Positions 1 through 10,530 are shown, counted from the stretch's first letter. The stretch: 36,697 bases of DNA from Dokdonella immobilis (GCF_900115085.1 NZ_FOVF01000039.1:1-36697); one strand, 5' to 3'. Program-made: numbers and translations. The notes: a model not told the origin generated them from the sequence alone.

Positions 1-94
1 GCGAAACCCACCAGAGCACGACAAGCGGCGCAGCCCTCCTGGGCGCTGCCTGCGTCACTGCTTCGGTGTTGGTCAGCGCTCAGCGCTTTATCAC

Positions 95-127
95 AAACCC
101 CATCCGAGCACTCGGGTGGGGTTTTTT
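95..127 (+). terminator. Rho-independent terminator of a gene left of the window
   Basis: A 13-bp stem (95-107 with 112-124, one T-G wobble) closes a GCAC tetraloop and runs into a six-T tract at 122-127. The T tract lies on the + strand, so it ends a + strand transcript whose gene lies left of the window or in the first 90 bases, where I recognise nothing. On the minus strand the tail is only TTTGTGAT, so it would be a weak stop for the kinase gene that reads toward it. Confidence 0.8.
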
Positions 128-194
128 CTTGTGCATGCGCAGCCGCGCGAACGGAAACAGGTCGATGCTTGAGGGAGTTGGCCGCAGCAGGAAG

Positions 195-220
195 ATAGCT
201 CCATTTGAAGGCGGAGCTAT
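195..220 (-). other. Hairpin downstream of the kinase gene
   Basis: A perfect 8-bp inverted repeat (ATAGCTCC at 195-202, GGAGCTAT at 213-220) with a 10-base loop lies about 30 bases past the stop codon of the minus-strand kinase. It has no T tract on either strand. It could protect the mRNA 3' end or be a weak terminator; that role is inference. Confidence 0.35.
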
Positions 221-251
221 TCGTTCCTGGACAAAGGGACGCGTTCCCGAC

Positions 252-1187
252 CTAATCGAGGGCGTAACCGAACTGCTGACGAAACTGATCCGCGAACTGG
301 CGGTAATCGAAGCGCTGGTTCTGGGTCCCGGGGTGTTCGACCTTGAGGGCGCCCATCAGGTTGCCGATTCGGCCGATCGTCATCCAGTCGTAGCCCTTCA
401 TGATGCCGTGGATGAGTCCGGCCCGGAACGCGTCGCCGCAGCCGGTCGGGTCGGTGATTCGGCGTTCGTGCGCGGGTGGTACGTTGTGGGTCGTGCCGTC
501 GGCGTGGATCTTGGCGCCCTTGGGGCCGCAGGTCGTGATGTAGGCCTTTACCCGGCTGGCAATCTCGGCTTCGTTCCAGCCGGTGCGTTCCTGCAGCAGG
601 CTCGATTCGTAGTCGTTGACGGTGACGTAATCGGATTGCTCGATGAAATGGCGCAATTCCTCGCCATTGAATAGCGGCATGGCCTGGCCAGGATCGAAGA
701 TGAACGGAATTCCGGCTTCCTTGAATTCGGCGGCATTCTGCAGCATGCCCTCGCGCCCGTCCGGACTGACGATGCCGAATTGGATGCCGGGTACGTCGCG
801 CACGTGATTCTCGTAGGAACGCATCATCGCGCCCGGATGGAAGGCCGTAATCTGGTTGTTGTCGTGGTCGGTGGTGATGAACGCCTGCGGCGTGAACAGG
901 TCACTCAGTTCCTTGACCTGGTCCAGGCGGATCCCGCATTCCTCGAAATGCTCGCGATAGGGCCCAAAATCCTGCCCTACGGTCGCCATCGGGACCGGCT
1001 CGCCACCCAGAAGCTTGAGGTTGTAGGCGATGTTTCCGGCACAGCCTCCAAATTCCCGGCGCATGCGTGGCACCAGAAACGACACATTCAGGATGTGCAC
1101 CTTGTCCGGAAGAATATGGTTCTTGAACTGGTCCGGAAAGACCATGATGGTGTCATAGGCCAACGAACCGCAGATCAGTGCCGACAT
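252..1187 (-). CDS. PfkB-family carbohydrate kinase, adenosine kinase type
   Basis: This 311-residue cytoplasmic kinase belongs to the ribokinase/PfkB family and probably phosphorylates adenosine to AMP with ATP. The N-terminal glycine-rich signature GGCAGN is at residues 47-52. The C-terminal PfkB signature DPTGCGDAF starts at residue 246, with the catalytic base Asp252 in its GCGD core. The frame stays open about 80 codons further upstream, but I place the start at 1187 because an AGGGGAT ribosome-binding site sits just before it and homologues begin MSALICGSLA. It is divergent from mreB, an order I recall from Xanthomonas-type genomes. The PfkB fold is certain. Adenosine specificity rests on resemblance to proteins annotated as adenosine kinase; another nucleoside or a sugar remains possible. 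Confidence 0.85.
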   Translation of the reverse strand: MSALICGSLAYDTIMVFPDQFKNHILPDKVHILNVSFLVPRMRREFGGCAGNIAYNLKLLGGEPVPMATVGQDFGPYREHFEECGIRLDQVKELSDLFTPQAFITTDHDNNQITAFHPGAMMRSYENHVRDVPGIQFGIVSPDGREGMLQNAAEFKEAGIPFIFDPGQAMPLFNGEELRHFIEQSDYVTVNDYESSLLQERTGWNEAEIASRVKAYITTCGPKGAKIHADGTTHNVPPAHERRITDPTGCGDAFRAGLIHGIMKGYDWMTIGRIGNLMGALKVEHPGTQNQRFDYRQFADQFRQQFGYALD

Positions 1188-2536
<1,349 letters not shown>

Positions 2537-2555
2537 TTGCATGTGATTTACGCGC

Positions 2556-3476
2556 ATGCCGCTCGCAACTACTGACAAGGTTTCCCTCTTTGCCGAAGGT
2601 GCGGTCAGCACGGCGCGCCTGATCGCCTATCTGACGCTCGCGATGATCGTCATGGTCATCGACCACCGGGGTTCGTACCTCGAACGCCTGCGGCTGTTCG
2701 CCAGCACGATCGTCGAGCCGATCTACCGGGCTGCCGCCCTGCCGTCGGACGTGGCCCGGGCCGGAAGCCTGGCCATCGCCACCCAAAGCCACCTGGTCGA
2801 CGAAAACCGCAGCTTGCGCGAGGCCCTGCTGCTGGCCCAGGTCCGCCTCAACCGCATGTCGGCCTTGTCGGCCCAGAACGATCGCCTGAAGAAGCTCCTC
2901 GATGTGCAAAAGGATCTCGGACTGGGCGTGCAGTTGGCCCGGCTCATCGATATCGATCTCGATCCGTTTCGGCATCGCATCGTGCTCGACGCCGGCAGCG
3001 CGCAATCGATCAGCGTCGGACAGCCGGTCCTCGACGCGCACGGGGTAATGGGCCAGATCGTGGAGGTGCTGCCAAACACCTCGGTGGCCATGCTGGTCAC
3101 CGATCCGACCCATGCCATTCCAGTCATGATCGAGCGCACCGGATTGCGCACGATCGCCTACGGCACCGGTTCGATCGATCGTCTGCAACTGCCGAACATC
3201 CCGATAAGTGCCGACATCAAGGTGGGCGATGCGCTCGTGACCTCGGGACTTGGCGGTCGTTTTCCGGCCGGTTTTCCGGTTGGAGAAATACTCGAAATAA
3301 GCAATGACGAAAGCGGCATGTTTGCGGCCGCGATCGCGCGGCCGGCGGCTGCACTCGATCGCAGTGGTGAAGTCCTCCTGCTGCAGGACCTGCCGCAGCC
3401 GGTCGGACCTCCTGCCCCTCTGGACGCGGCTTCACCCGATGCAGATCGGGACCCAGACACGAGCGGGCACCCATGA
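2556..3476 (+). CDS. mreC: Rod shape-determining protein MreC
   Basis: MreC is a bitopic inner-membrane protein that links MreB filaments to PBP2 in the periplasm. The 306-residue product has one transmembrane segment near residues 22-38, then a coiled-coil stretch (roughly residues 65-115, rich in Leu, Glu, Asn and Lys) and the beta-rich MreC core with the typical GVMGQIVEVLPNTS region. The C-terminal tail is rich in Pro and Asp, and such tails vary in this family. The gene overlaps mreD by four bases (ATGA at 3473-3476), so the two are probably translationally coupled. No strong Shine-Dalgarno sequence precedes ATG 2556, but it is the start that gives the normal short cytoplasmic N terminus. 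Confidence 0.95.
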   Translation: MPLATTDKVSLFAEGAVSTARLIAYLTLAMIVMVIDHRGSYLERLRLFASTIVEPIYRAAALPSDVARAGSLAIATQSHLVDENRSLREALLLAQVRLNRMSALSAQNDRLKKLLDVQKDLGLGVQLARLIDIDLDPFRHRIVLDAGSAQSISVGQPVLDAHGVMGQIVEVLPNTSVAMLVTDPTHAIPVMIERTGLRTIAYGTGSIDRLQLPNIPISADIKVGDALVTSGLGGRFPAGFPVGEILEISNDESGMFAAAIARPAAALDRSGEVLLLQDLPQPVGPPAPLDAASPDADRDPDTSGHP

Positions 3477-3964
3477 ATCGTCGTCGCGCCCAGCTGCTGA
3501 TATTTTCCTGCAGCTTCCTGCTGGCGTTTCTGCTTCAGCTGGCTCCGCTGCCGGCGACATTCCTGCCGTTCAAGCCCTATTGGGTCGCCCTGGTGATGAT
3601 CTACTGGGCCATCGAGGCGCCGGAGCGGGTTGGCCTGGGTTTTGCCTTCCTGCTCGGTCTTGCCGGCGACATCCTCACCGGGCAACTGCTGGGTGAACAG
3701 GCCCTGCGCCTGATCGTACTGGCCTTCATCGTGCTGCGCTTCCGATCAAGACTGCGATTCTTCCCGATGGGACAACAGACCCTGGCCGTGCTTGCCTTGC
3801 TGCTCAACGATCGCATCGTCGTGCTCATGGTACGAGGGTTTTCGGGAGATCCGATCCCGACCTTCGGCTTCTGGGTGGCCCCGGTGGTCGGTATGCTGGC
3901 ATGGCCCTTCGTCTTCCTCCTGCTCGACGACGTGCGGGCCCGCCTGCGCGCACAGGAGTCATGA
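3473..3964 (+). CDS. mreD: Rod shape-determining protein MreD
   Basis: MreD is a small polytopic inner-membrane protein of the elongasome. The 163-residue product is strongly hydrophobic with about five predicted membrane segments, and it carries the family-like stretch GFAFLLGLAGDILTG (about residues 54-68). The function follows from position and hydropathy pattern, because MreD sequences diverge quickly. The start overlaps the mreC stop (ATGA) and its own stop overlaps the mrdA start (ATGA at 3961-3964), a tight coupling typical of mreC-mreD-mrdA. Confidence 0.93.
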   Translation: MNRRRAQLLIFSCSFLLAFLLQLAPLPATFLPFKPYWVALVMIYWAIEAPERVGLGFAFLLGLAGDILTGQLLGEQALRLIVLAFIVLRFRSRLRFFPMGQQTLAVLALLLNDRIVVLMVRGFSGDPIPTFGFWVAPVVGMLAWPFVFLLLDDVRARLRAQES

Positions 3965-5844
3965 AGCCGAGGCCGATCAAGGACACGCGCCAGGAAGCCG
4001 CGATGTTCATGCGGCGTGCGCTGGTCGGGTTCCTGGTCATCGTCGTCGCCCTCGCCATTCTGGCGGTCCGCTTCTGGTATCTCCAGGTCGTCCACCATGA
4101 CGAGTTCCAGGCCCGATCGGACGCCAATCGAATTCTGACGCGTCCGCTTGCGCCGGCCCGCGGCCTGATCTACGACCGCAACGGAGAATTGCTTGCCGAG
4201 AACATCGCTGCATTTCGCCTTGAAGTGGTTCCCGAGCAGGTCAGGGACATGAACGCCCTGCTGGACGACCTGCGCGACACGATAGGCATCAGCGACGACG
4301 ACATCGAGCGCTTCAGGGATCTGGTCCGCAGCAAGCCGTCCTACCAGAGCGTGCCCCTGCGCCTGAAACTGACCGAAGAGGATATCGCCCTGTTCGCGGT
4401 CAACCGCTGGCGGTTCACGGGTGTCGACGTCGTTCCGTACCTGACCCGTTACTATCCGAAGGGCAAGGAATTCGGCCATCTGGTCGGTTATGTCGGCCGC
4501 ATCGATGCGGCCGATGTCGAGCGTCTCGATGCCTCGCGTTACGCTGGCACCACGCATGCCGGCAAAACCGGCATCGAGCGCGCCTATGAAGACATCCTGC
4601 ATGGCGAGCCCGGTTACGAACTGGTCGAGGTCAACGCCGACCGGCGTCCTCTGCGCGTGCTCGAGCGGGTCGCCCCGACTCCGGGCCAGAACGTCTACCT
4701 GACCATCGATTCGCGTATCCAGGAGGCCGGCGAGGAAGCATTCGCCGACCGTCCCGGTGCTTCGGTGGCCATCGATCCACGCAATGGCGACGTCCTGGCG
4801 ATGATCAGCGTCCCCAGTTTCGACCCCAACCTGTTCGTCAACGGTATCAGCCAGACCGACTACAAGGCGCTGTTGGAGGATCCTGACAAGCCCTTGCTCG
4901 ATCGTGCCCTGCGCGGCAGCTACGTGCCCGGTTCCACGGTCAAGCCTTTCCTAGCCGCGGCCGGCCTCGAACTCGGCCTGCGGCGCCCGAGCGACACGAT
5001 CCTGTCGACCGGAGAGTTCCATATTACAGGGCAGAAGCGCGGCTATCGCGACGTGCGTGCCGGTGGCCACGGGCGGGTCGATCTCGTGCAGTCTCTGGCC
5101 CAGTCGGTCAATACCTACTACTACGCCCTGGCCTTGGACATGGGCATCGATCAGCTGACCGAATCGATGGCGAAGTTCGGGTTCGGCCGGACGACCGGTA
5201 TCGACCTGGTCGGTGAGTCGGCTGGCGTACTGCCTTCGCGCGACTGGAAGCGCGGTCGCTTCAATACCGCCTGGTATCCGGGCGAAACCGTCATTGCGGG
5301 TATCGGCCAGGGCTTCTGGGTCGTTACGCCGCTGCAGCTGGCGCACGGCGTGGCGATGCTTGCCGCCGGTGGCGTGTCGCGAAAGCCGCACCTGCTTTAC
5401 GCCACGCAACAGGGAATCGGCGACGCACCGGTCCCATCACCGGCGCCCCCTGCCGGCAAATCGTTCTTCGCCAACCTTTCCAACTGGGACGCAGTTCGCC
5501 AAGGCATGATCGCTGTCGTCAATGGACCGACCGGAACCGCGCGCACGATGGGCAATGGTTTTCCGTACGTGATTGCAGGCAAGAGCGGCACCGCAGAGCG
5601 CTATTCACGGACCAACGAAACGTGGCAAAGCATCTCCCAGGTGGCGATCGAGCGCCACCAGGTGCTGTTCGAGGCCTTCACCCCGGCCGAGGATCCGCGT
5701 ATCGCCGTGATCGTTGCCCTCGAAGCCGGCCGAGGCGGCGGCCATGATGCAGCGCCCGTTGCGCGCAAGATGCTCGACGCCTGGTTGCTGGGCGAGCCCA
5801 AGGCGCCGGCCGCCAGCGCCGATGCGGCCGCCCCGGAGCCATGA
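3961..5844 (+). CDS. mrdA: Penicillin-binding protein 2, elongation transpeptidase
   Basis: PBP2 is the monofunctional class B transpeptidase that crosslinks new lateral-wall peptidoglycan made by RodA. The 627-residue protein has one N-terminal membrane anchor (about residues 20-38), the pedestal (dimerisation) domain with the RG-IYDRNG signature, and the C-terminal transpeptidase domain. All three catalytic motifs are present at family positions: STVK with nucleophile Ser325, SVN at 382-384 and KSG at 541-543. The start at 3961 overlaps the mreD stop; an open frame 20 codons longer is rejected. Overlap with rodA at 5841-5844 fits the obligate RodA-PBP2 pair. The C terminus has an Ala/Pro-rich tail. 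Confidence 0.96.
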   Translation: MKPRPIKDTRQEAAMFMRRALVGFLVIVVALAILAVRFWYLQVVHHDEFQARSDANRILTRPLAPARGLIYDRNGELLAENIAAFRLEVVPEQVRDMNALLDDLRDTIGISDDDIERFRDLVRSKPSYQSVPLRLKLTEEDIALFAVNRWRFTGVDVVPYLTRYYPKGKEFGHLVGYVGRIDAADVERLDASRYAGTTHAGKTGIERAYEDILHGEPGYELVEVNADRRPLRVLERVAPTPGQNVYLTIDSRIQEAGEEAFADRPGASVAIDPRNGDVLAMISVPSFDPNLFVNGISQTDYKALLEDPDKPLLDRALRGSYVPGSTVKPFLAAAGLELGLRRPSDTILSTGEFHITGQKRGYRDVRAGGHGRVDLVQSLAQSVNTYYYALALDMGIDQLTESMAKFGFGRTTGIDLVGESAGVLPSRDWKRGRFNTAWYPGETVIAGIGQGFWVVTPLQLAHGVAMLAAGGVSRKPHLLYATQQGIGDAPVPSPAPPAGKSFFANLSNWDAVRQGMIAVVNGPTGTARTMGNGFPYVIAGKSGTAERYSRTNETWQSISQVAIERHQVLFEAFTPAEDPRIAVIVALEAGRGGGHDAAPVARKMLDAWLLGEPKAPAASADAAAPEP

Positions 5845-6959
5845 TGGACAGTCTGCTCGCCCAACTGCGCTACCGCGTCGGCGCACTGATCCGCCGACCG
5901 CGCATCGACTTGCCGCTCACGGGCGCCTTGCTGCTGTTGGCCGTGGTCGGTCTGGTCACCCAATACAGCGCCAGCGATCTCGATCGCGACCAGGCCATCG
6001 CCCAGGGGATACGACTCCTGCTTGGTGGCGTGTTGATGACGCTGATCTCGCGGGTTCCGCCGACGAGCCTGCGCAACTGGACGCCATGGTTCTTTACGGC
6101 CAGTGTCGGCCTGCTCGTGCTGGTCGCATTGCTCGGCGAAGGACGCGGGGCGCATCGCTGGCTGGATCTTCGCGTGATCCGCTTCCAGCCTTCGGAGCTG
6201 CTCAAGCTGACCATGCCGATGATGGTCGCCTGGTATCTCAACCAGCGACCGTTGCCACCGAGCTGGTCGACCCTGGGCGTGGTCTCGGTCCTGATTGCGA
6301 TACCGGCGGCACTGATCGCCAAGCAGCCCGACCTCGGCACCGCCCTGCTGATCGTCGCCAGCGGTTTGTTCGCGGTGTTCCTTTCGGGTCTTGCGTGGTG
6401 GCGAATCGGAGTGATCATCGGCAGCGCCGCTGCGGCGGCACCGGTCGCCTGGCATTTCCTGCACGAATACCAGCGCAACCGCGTGCGCATGCTGCTCGAT
6501 CCGGAAGCCGACCCGCTGGGACTGGGCTGGCACATCATCCAGTCGAAGATCGCCGTCGGGTCCGGGGGACTCTGGGGCAAGGGCTGGCACAACGGCACGC
6601 AGTCGCGACTCGAATTCCTTCCCGAGCACACGACCGACTTCATCTTTTCCGTGTTCGCCGAGGAATGGGGACTGATCGGCGTATCGCTTCTGCTCTTGCT
6701 CTATGTGTTCATCATCGGTCGCAGCCTGTGGATCGCCGCCAACGCCCGCGACACCTATTCGCGCCTGTTGGCCGGCTCGATCAGCATGGCGTTTTTTGTC
6801 TACGTGGTGGTCAATGGCGGCATGATCACGGGCATCTTGCCGGTCGTGGGGGTTCCGCTGCCGTTGATCAGCTATGGCGGCACCTCGGCGGTTTCCCTTC
6901 TGGCCGGCTTCGGCGTGCTCATGTCCATCCACGCGCAGCGTCGACGAGTAGCCGCATGA
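5841..6959 (+). CDS. rodA: Peptidoglycan glycosyltransferase RodA (SEDS)
   Basis: RodA is the SEDS-family polymerase that joins lipid II into glycan strands during elongation, acting with PBP2. The 372-residue product is a polytopic membrane protein with about ten transmembrane segments. The PEHTTDFIF motif contains Asp266, which matches the essential Asp of E. coli RodA (Asp262), and the GVPLPLISYGGTS signature lies near the C terminus. Two consecutive ATG codons (5841 and 5844) could start it, and the first overlaps the mrdA stop. It is followed after 43 bases by mltB. Confidence 0.96.
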   Translation: MMDSLLAQLRYRVGALIRRPRIDLPLTGALLLLAVVGLVTQYSASDLDRDQAIAQGIRLLLGGVLMTLISRVPPTSLRNWTPWFFTASVGLLVLVALLGEGRGAHRWLDLRVIRFQPSELLKLTMPMMVAWYLNQRPLPPSWSTLGVVSVLIAIPAALIAKQPDLGTALLIVASGLFAVFLSGLAWWRIGVIIGSAAAAAPVAWHFLHEYQRNRVRMLLDPEADPLGLGWHIIQSKIAVGSGGLWGKGWHNGTQSRLEFLPEHTTDFIFSVFAEEWGLIGVSLLLLLYVFIIGRSLWIAANARDTYSRLLAGSISMAFFVYVVVNGGMITGILPVVGVPLPLISYGGTSAVSLLAGFGVLMSIHAQRRRVAA

Positions 6960-7002
6960 GCGCCGCTCGCGTTACAGTAATCCGAACTGAAAGGCAGGTT
7001 GC

Positions 7003-8043
7003 TTGAACTTGAAGCAGATCCACTGGGTACTTGCAGGTTTCGCCATGGCGGGCGGGTTCATGTTGGCCGGTTGTGTCGGCGCCGCGAACGCGAAGCCGTC
7101 GAAGTCCGCCGCTGCGGCTGTCCTGGCTGAGGATCCGGCTTATCGGGAATTCGCCCGCGAGCTGAACCGCGAAGCCGGGCTGTCCGAAGCGGATGTCCTG
7201 GCGACCCTGGCCAAGGCCAGGGTCCAGCAAAGCATCCTCGATGCGATGTCGCGACCGGCCGAAGCCAAGCCCTGGAAGGACTATCGGCCGATCTTCCTGA
7301 CCGACAAGCGGCGCGATGACGGAATTGCCTTCTACCGTGCCAACCGCGAGCTGATCGAACGCGCGGCCGCGGAATTCGGTGTGGCGCCTGAAATCATCGT
7401 CGCCATCATTGGTGTCGAAACGAGCTACGGGCGCAACTTCGGCAGCTATCGCGTGCTCGATGCGCTGGTCACCCTCGCGTTCCACTATCCGCCGAGGTCG
7501 CAGTTCTTTCGCAGCGAACTGCGCCAGTTGTTCCTGCTCGGCGATGCGCACATGGCCTATCCGATCGACGAATTGGTCGGCTCCTATGCAGGCGCGATGG
7601 GCTGGGGTCAGTTCATCCCGACCAGCGTGGCGAATTTCGCCCGCGACTACGATGGCGATGGTCGTATCGATCTATGGAATTCGTTGCCGGACATCATCGG
7701 CAGCGTGGCCAACTACTTCGCGGTCCACGGCTGGAAAGCCGGCGGGCCGGTTGCCGTCATGTCGAGCACCGCGGCCAACGCCCGCGCGATTTCCCCGGAT
7801 GGACTCGAGCCGGTCTATCCGGTCGAGCAACTGCAGGCCTGGGGCTACGCACCGGCCGCGCCGGTGGATGCCGCGGAACTTGGGACGCTGCTCAAGCTGG
7901 AAGGAAAAGAGGGCCGGGAAGACTGGCTGACATTCCATAATTTCTACGTCATCTCCCGCTACAACCGGAGTCCCTTGTATTCCATGGCGGTTTTCCAGCT
8001 GGCCGGCGAGATCGCCGCAGGCGTGGCCAGCGACACCCCGTGA
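7003..8043 (+). CDS. mltB: Lytic murein transglycosylase B, lipoprotein
   Basis: MltB cleaves glycan strands with formation of 1,6-anhydroMurNAc ends, from the periplasmic face of the outer membrane. The 346-residue product has a lipoprotein signal peptide with lipobox LAGC near residue 24. It carries the catalytic motif GVETSYGRNFG with Glu139 as the likely acid/base, the GWGQFIPTS motif and a DYDGDGRIDLW loop resembling the EF-hand-like metal site of E. coli Slt35. The start is TTG at 7003 preceded by AAGGCAGG. This start is favoured because later ATG codons would remove most of the signal peptide. The stop overlaps the GTG of rlpA. The position between rodA and rlpA suggests the same operon. 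Confidence 0.93.
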   Translation: MNLKQIHWVLAGFAMAGGFMLAGCVGAANAKPSKSAAAAVLAEDPAYREFARELNREAGLSEADVLATLAKARVQQSILDAMSRPAEAKPWKDYRPIFLTDKRRDDGIAFYRANRELIERAAAEFGVAPEIIVAIIGVETSYGRNFGSYRVLDALVTLAFHYPPRSQFFRSELRQLFLLGDAHMAYPIDELVGSYAGAMGWGQFIPTSVANFARDYDGDGRIDLWNSLPDIIGSVANYFAVHGWKAGGPVAVMSSTAANARAISPDGLEPVYPVEQLQAWGYAPAAPVDAAELGTLLKLEGKEGREDWLTFHNFYVISRYNRSPLYSMAVFQLAGEIAAGVASDTP

Positions 8044-8924
8044 AAGTCAGGCTGACCGTGGTCGTGGTCGCCGTATTGCTGTCGGCGTGCGCCGCACACA
8101 AGCCGCGGCCGGTGCCGCCGACACAAGTGCCAGCCGGACCCGCACCGGCCGCTGAAACGGACCGTCCCCAGTCCGAGCGCTACCGGGATTCGAGGGATAG
8201 CGGGCCCGCTGCGCCGAAGGTCGACATCGCCAGCCTGCCGGAACCGGTACCGATTGCGGAGCCGAGGGCGCGCTACGGCAACAAGTCGCCGTATAGCGTT
8301 CTCGGCAAGACCTACACGGTGATGTCCGACGCCCGTCACTATGTCGAGCGCGGCATCGCCTCGTGGTACGGCAACAAGTTCCATGGCTACATGACTTCGA
8401 GCCTGGAGCCCTATGACATGTACCAGTTCAGCGCGGCCCACAAGACCCTGCCATTGCCGAGTTTCGTGCGCGTAACCAACCTCGACAACGGAAAAAGTGT
8501 GGTCGTACGCGTCAATGACCGCGGGCCGTTCCACGAAAACCGCCTTATCGACCTGTCCTACGCGGCGGCCGTGAGGATCGGCATCTGGCCAAAAGGCACG
8601 GGGTTGGTCGAAGTCCGCGCGATCGATCCGGCCGATCGGGATGCGGAACCCCCGGCCGACGTTGTGGTCTCAGTGCCACAGGGCGATCCACGGATTTTCC
8701 TGCAGCTTGGTGCGTTCGCCGATCGCGGCAACGCGCAGCGGGTTCTGGGCCGGATCCAGCATGCTGGAATCGGGCGCGTGAGCATTGTCTCCACCCGCAT
8801 CGATGGTCGCGAAATCCACCGGGTCCGATTGGGTCCGTTGTCATCCGTCGAGGCCGCCGACGCCCTGGTCGCCCGAATCGAAAAGATGGGGCTGGGAACG
8901 CCGCGCGTGGCGATCGACAAGTGA
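8040..8924 (+). CDS. rlpA: Septal lipoprotein RlpA, DPBB and SPOR domains
   Basis: RlpA is an outer-membrane lipoprotein that, where studied in Pseudomonas aeruginosa, is a lytic transglycosylase acting on stem-less (denuded) glycan at the septum. The 294-residue product has a lipobox LSAC (Cys17), a Pro-rich linker, a double-psi beta-barrel domain (about residues 100-195) and a C-terminal SPOR domain (about residues 217-292). His134 (AAH motif) and Asp160 (NDRGPF motif) have the same 26-residue spacing as the catalytic pair reported for the Pseudomonas enzyme. The TASGE stretch of many homologues reads TSSLEPYD here, a variant I associate with Xanthomonas-type proteins. The start is GTG overlapping the mltB stop (GTGA). 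Confidence 0.93.
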   Translation: MKVRLTVVVVAVLLSACAAHKPRPVPPTQVPAGPAPAAETDRPQSERYRDSRDSGPAAPKVDIASLPEPVPIAEPRARYGNKSPYSVLGKTYTVMSDARHYVERGIASWYGNKFHGYMTSSLEPYDMYQFSAAHKTLPLPSFVRVTNLDNGKSVVVRVNDRGPFHENRLIDLSYAAAVRIGIWPKGTGLVEVRAIDPADRDAEPPADVVVSVPQGDPRIFLQLGAFADRGNAQRVLGRIQHAGIGRVSIVSTRIDGREIHRVRLGPLSSVEAADALVARIEKMGLGTPRVAIDK

Positions 8925-8998
8925 ACGAGCCACAATGCCTGGCCAACGACGGTCGCGCCGAGCCGTCAATCCAACATCCCGAGGAACCCGTTTAGCCC

Positions 8999-10240
8999 AT
9001 GAAGTTGCTTTCTCTCCCGCTCCTGACTGCGTTGTTTCTGTCCGCCGCTACCTCCTTCGCCCAGACTCCGGCGCCGCAGCCCTCGAAGCCGCCCGTCCCG
9101 AGCGTGGCTGCGGCTCCGACGCCGCCGCCGCCGGTCCTCGATGCCAAGAGCTGGGTTCTGATGGACTATGCGACCGGCCAACTCCTGCTCGAGGGCAATG
9201 CCGACCAGCGCGTCGAGCCGGCATCAATCACCAAGATCATGACCTCGTATGTGGTTTCCGCCGAAATGCAGCACGGCAAGATCCACCTTGAGGATCCGGT
9301 CACGATCAGTGAAAACGCCTGGCGTTCGGGCGGTGCAGGTACCGACGGCTCGACCAGCTTCCTCGAGCTGAACAGCCAGGTGCCGCTCAAACAACTTCTG
9401 TACGGCATGATCATCCAGTCCGGCAACGATGCCGCGATCGCGCTGGCCGAACACACGGCCGGATCGGAGGCACTGTTCGCGGACCTGATGAACCAGTACG
9501 CGGCCCGCCTCGGCATGACCGGGACGCACTACGTGGATGCCAGCGGGCTACCGAACGAGGACCACTACACTACGGCTCGCGACGTCGCCCTGCTGTCGCG
9601 CGCGCTGATCCGCGATTTCCCTGACGAATACGCGATCTACAAGATCAAGGAATTCGAGTGGAACGGCATCAAGCAGCACAACCGCAATCCGCTGTTGTGG
9701 CGTGACTCCACGGTCGACGGCATCAAGACCGGTCATACCAACAATGCCGGCTACTGCCTGGCGACCTCGGCCCAACGTGGCGACCAGCGCCTGATCGCCG
9801 TGGTCATGGGCGCCGCCAGCGAAAAGGCGCGCGCCGATGCCAACCAGGAACTGCTCAGTTACGGCTTCCGTTTCTTCGAAACCCACCGCCTGTATGAAGC
9901 CAGCAAGCCGCTGGCGACCCCTGAGCTGTGGAAGGGCGAAGCGGCCACGGCTGCGCTCGGCGTTACCGAAGACGTCGTCGTGACCCTGCCGCGCGGCCGC
10001 TACGCGGACCTGAAGGCAAGCATGGACCTCCCCGCCCAGCTGATCGCGCCGTTGCAGAAGGGACAACAGGTCGGCACCTTGCGCGTGCGGCTGGACGACA
10101 AGTCGCTGCTCGAGCGTCCGATCGTGGCTCTCGAGGATGCGCCGGAAGGCGGTTTCTTCAAGCGCCTCGGTGATGGCGTCATGCTCTGGTTCAAGGGCAG
10201 CGGCGAACCGGCGCAAACCACAGTCCCAGGTACGCAATGA
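8999..10240 (+). CDS. dacC: D-alanyl-D-alanine carboxypeptidase (PBP5/6 type)
   Basis: This is a low-molecular-weight penicillin-binding protein that removes the terminal D-Ala from peptidoglycan pentapeptides. The 413-residue precursor has a Sec signal peptide (about residues 1-21, ending SFAQ) and a Pro-rich linker. The S11 peptidase domain has all three motifs: SITK with Ser76, SGN at 141-143 and KTG at 243-245. A PBP5-type C-terminal beta domain follows, with an amphipathic tail near FKRLGDGVMLWFKG for membrane attachment. GAGGA lies 13 bases before the ATG. The stop overlaps ybeD (ATGA). The dacC-ybeD-lipB-lipA order is the classic one; dacA is an equally fair name. Confidence 0.94.
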   Translation: MKLLSLPLLTALFLSAATSFAQTPAPQPSKPPVPSVAAAPTPPPPVLDAKSWVLMDYATGQLLLEGNADQRVEPASITKIMTSYVVSAEMQHGKIHLEDPVTISENAWRSGGAGTDGSTSFLELNSQVPLKQLLYGMIIQSGNDAAIALAEHTAGSEALFADLMNQYAARLGMTGTHYVDASGLPNEDHYTTARDVALLSRALIRDFPDEYAIYKIKEFEWNGIKQHNRNPLLWRDSTVDGIKTGHTNNAGYCLATSAQRGDQRLIAVVMGAASEKARADANQELLSYGFRFFETHRLYEASKPLATPELWKGEAATAALGVTEDVVVTLPRGRYADLKASMDLPAQLIAPLQKGQQVGTLRVRLDDKSLLERPIVALEDAPEGGFFKRLGDGVMLWFKGSGEPAQTTVPGTQ

Positions 10241-10530
10241 TGCGCGACCTCGATGACATCAAGCCCGAACGCCCGGATCAGGGCTTCCAGTTTCCGGGCG
10301 CCTTCGAGATTACCGCGCTGGGCCGGGCCGAGGCCGATCTCGAGCATCGGGTGCCGGAAATCCTGTCCGGTCTGGGGCTCAACGTCATTCTCGGCAGCCT
10401 GCGCTCGCGGCCCTCTCGGGAAGGCAACTATCACTCGGTGTCAGTCACATTCACGTGCCCGGATCGCGAATCCTACGAGGCCGCGCATGCCGCCCTGCGC
10501 GCGGATCCGGGCATCCGCTGGACCCTTTGA
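10237..10530 (+). CDS. ybeD: YbeD-family protein (DUF493)
   Basis: This is a 97-residue protein of the UPF0250/DUF493 family, a small ACT-like alpha/beta fold whose role is not settled. The family stretch FPGAFEITALG is near residues 19-29, and NYHSVSVTFTC is near residues 64-74. It overlaps dacC by four bases and precedes lipB, as in E. coli. This conserved placement between the PBP and lipoate genes is the main clue to function. The product is slightly longer than the E. coli protein at the N terminus. Confidence 0.92.
   Translation: MMRDLDDIKPERPDQGFQFPGAFEITALGRAEADLEHRVPEILSGLGLNVILGSLRSRPSREGNYHSVSVTFTCPDRESYEAAHAALRADPGIRWTL

Noticed and set aside
29-60. Possible tRNA or small RNA end before the left terminator
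   Set aside because: I could not fold a cloverleaf or find an acceptor stem in the first 94 bases, so the terminated gene must be mostly outside the window.
66-674. Open frame of 202 codons on the + strand at the left edge
   Set aside because: It begins at the terminator and runs antisense to the 3' half of the PfkB kinase. It has no family features and follows the codon pattern of the opposite strand.
5601-6932. Open frame of 443 codons antisense to rodA and the mrdA end
   Set aside because: The translation is His/Arg/Asp/Gln-rich low-complexity sequence, typical of a reversed membrane-protein gene.
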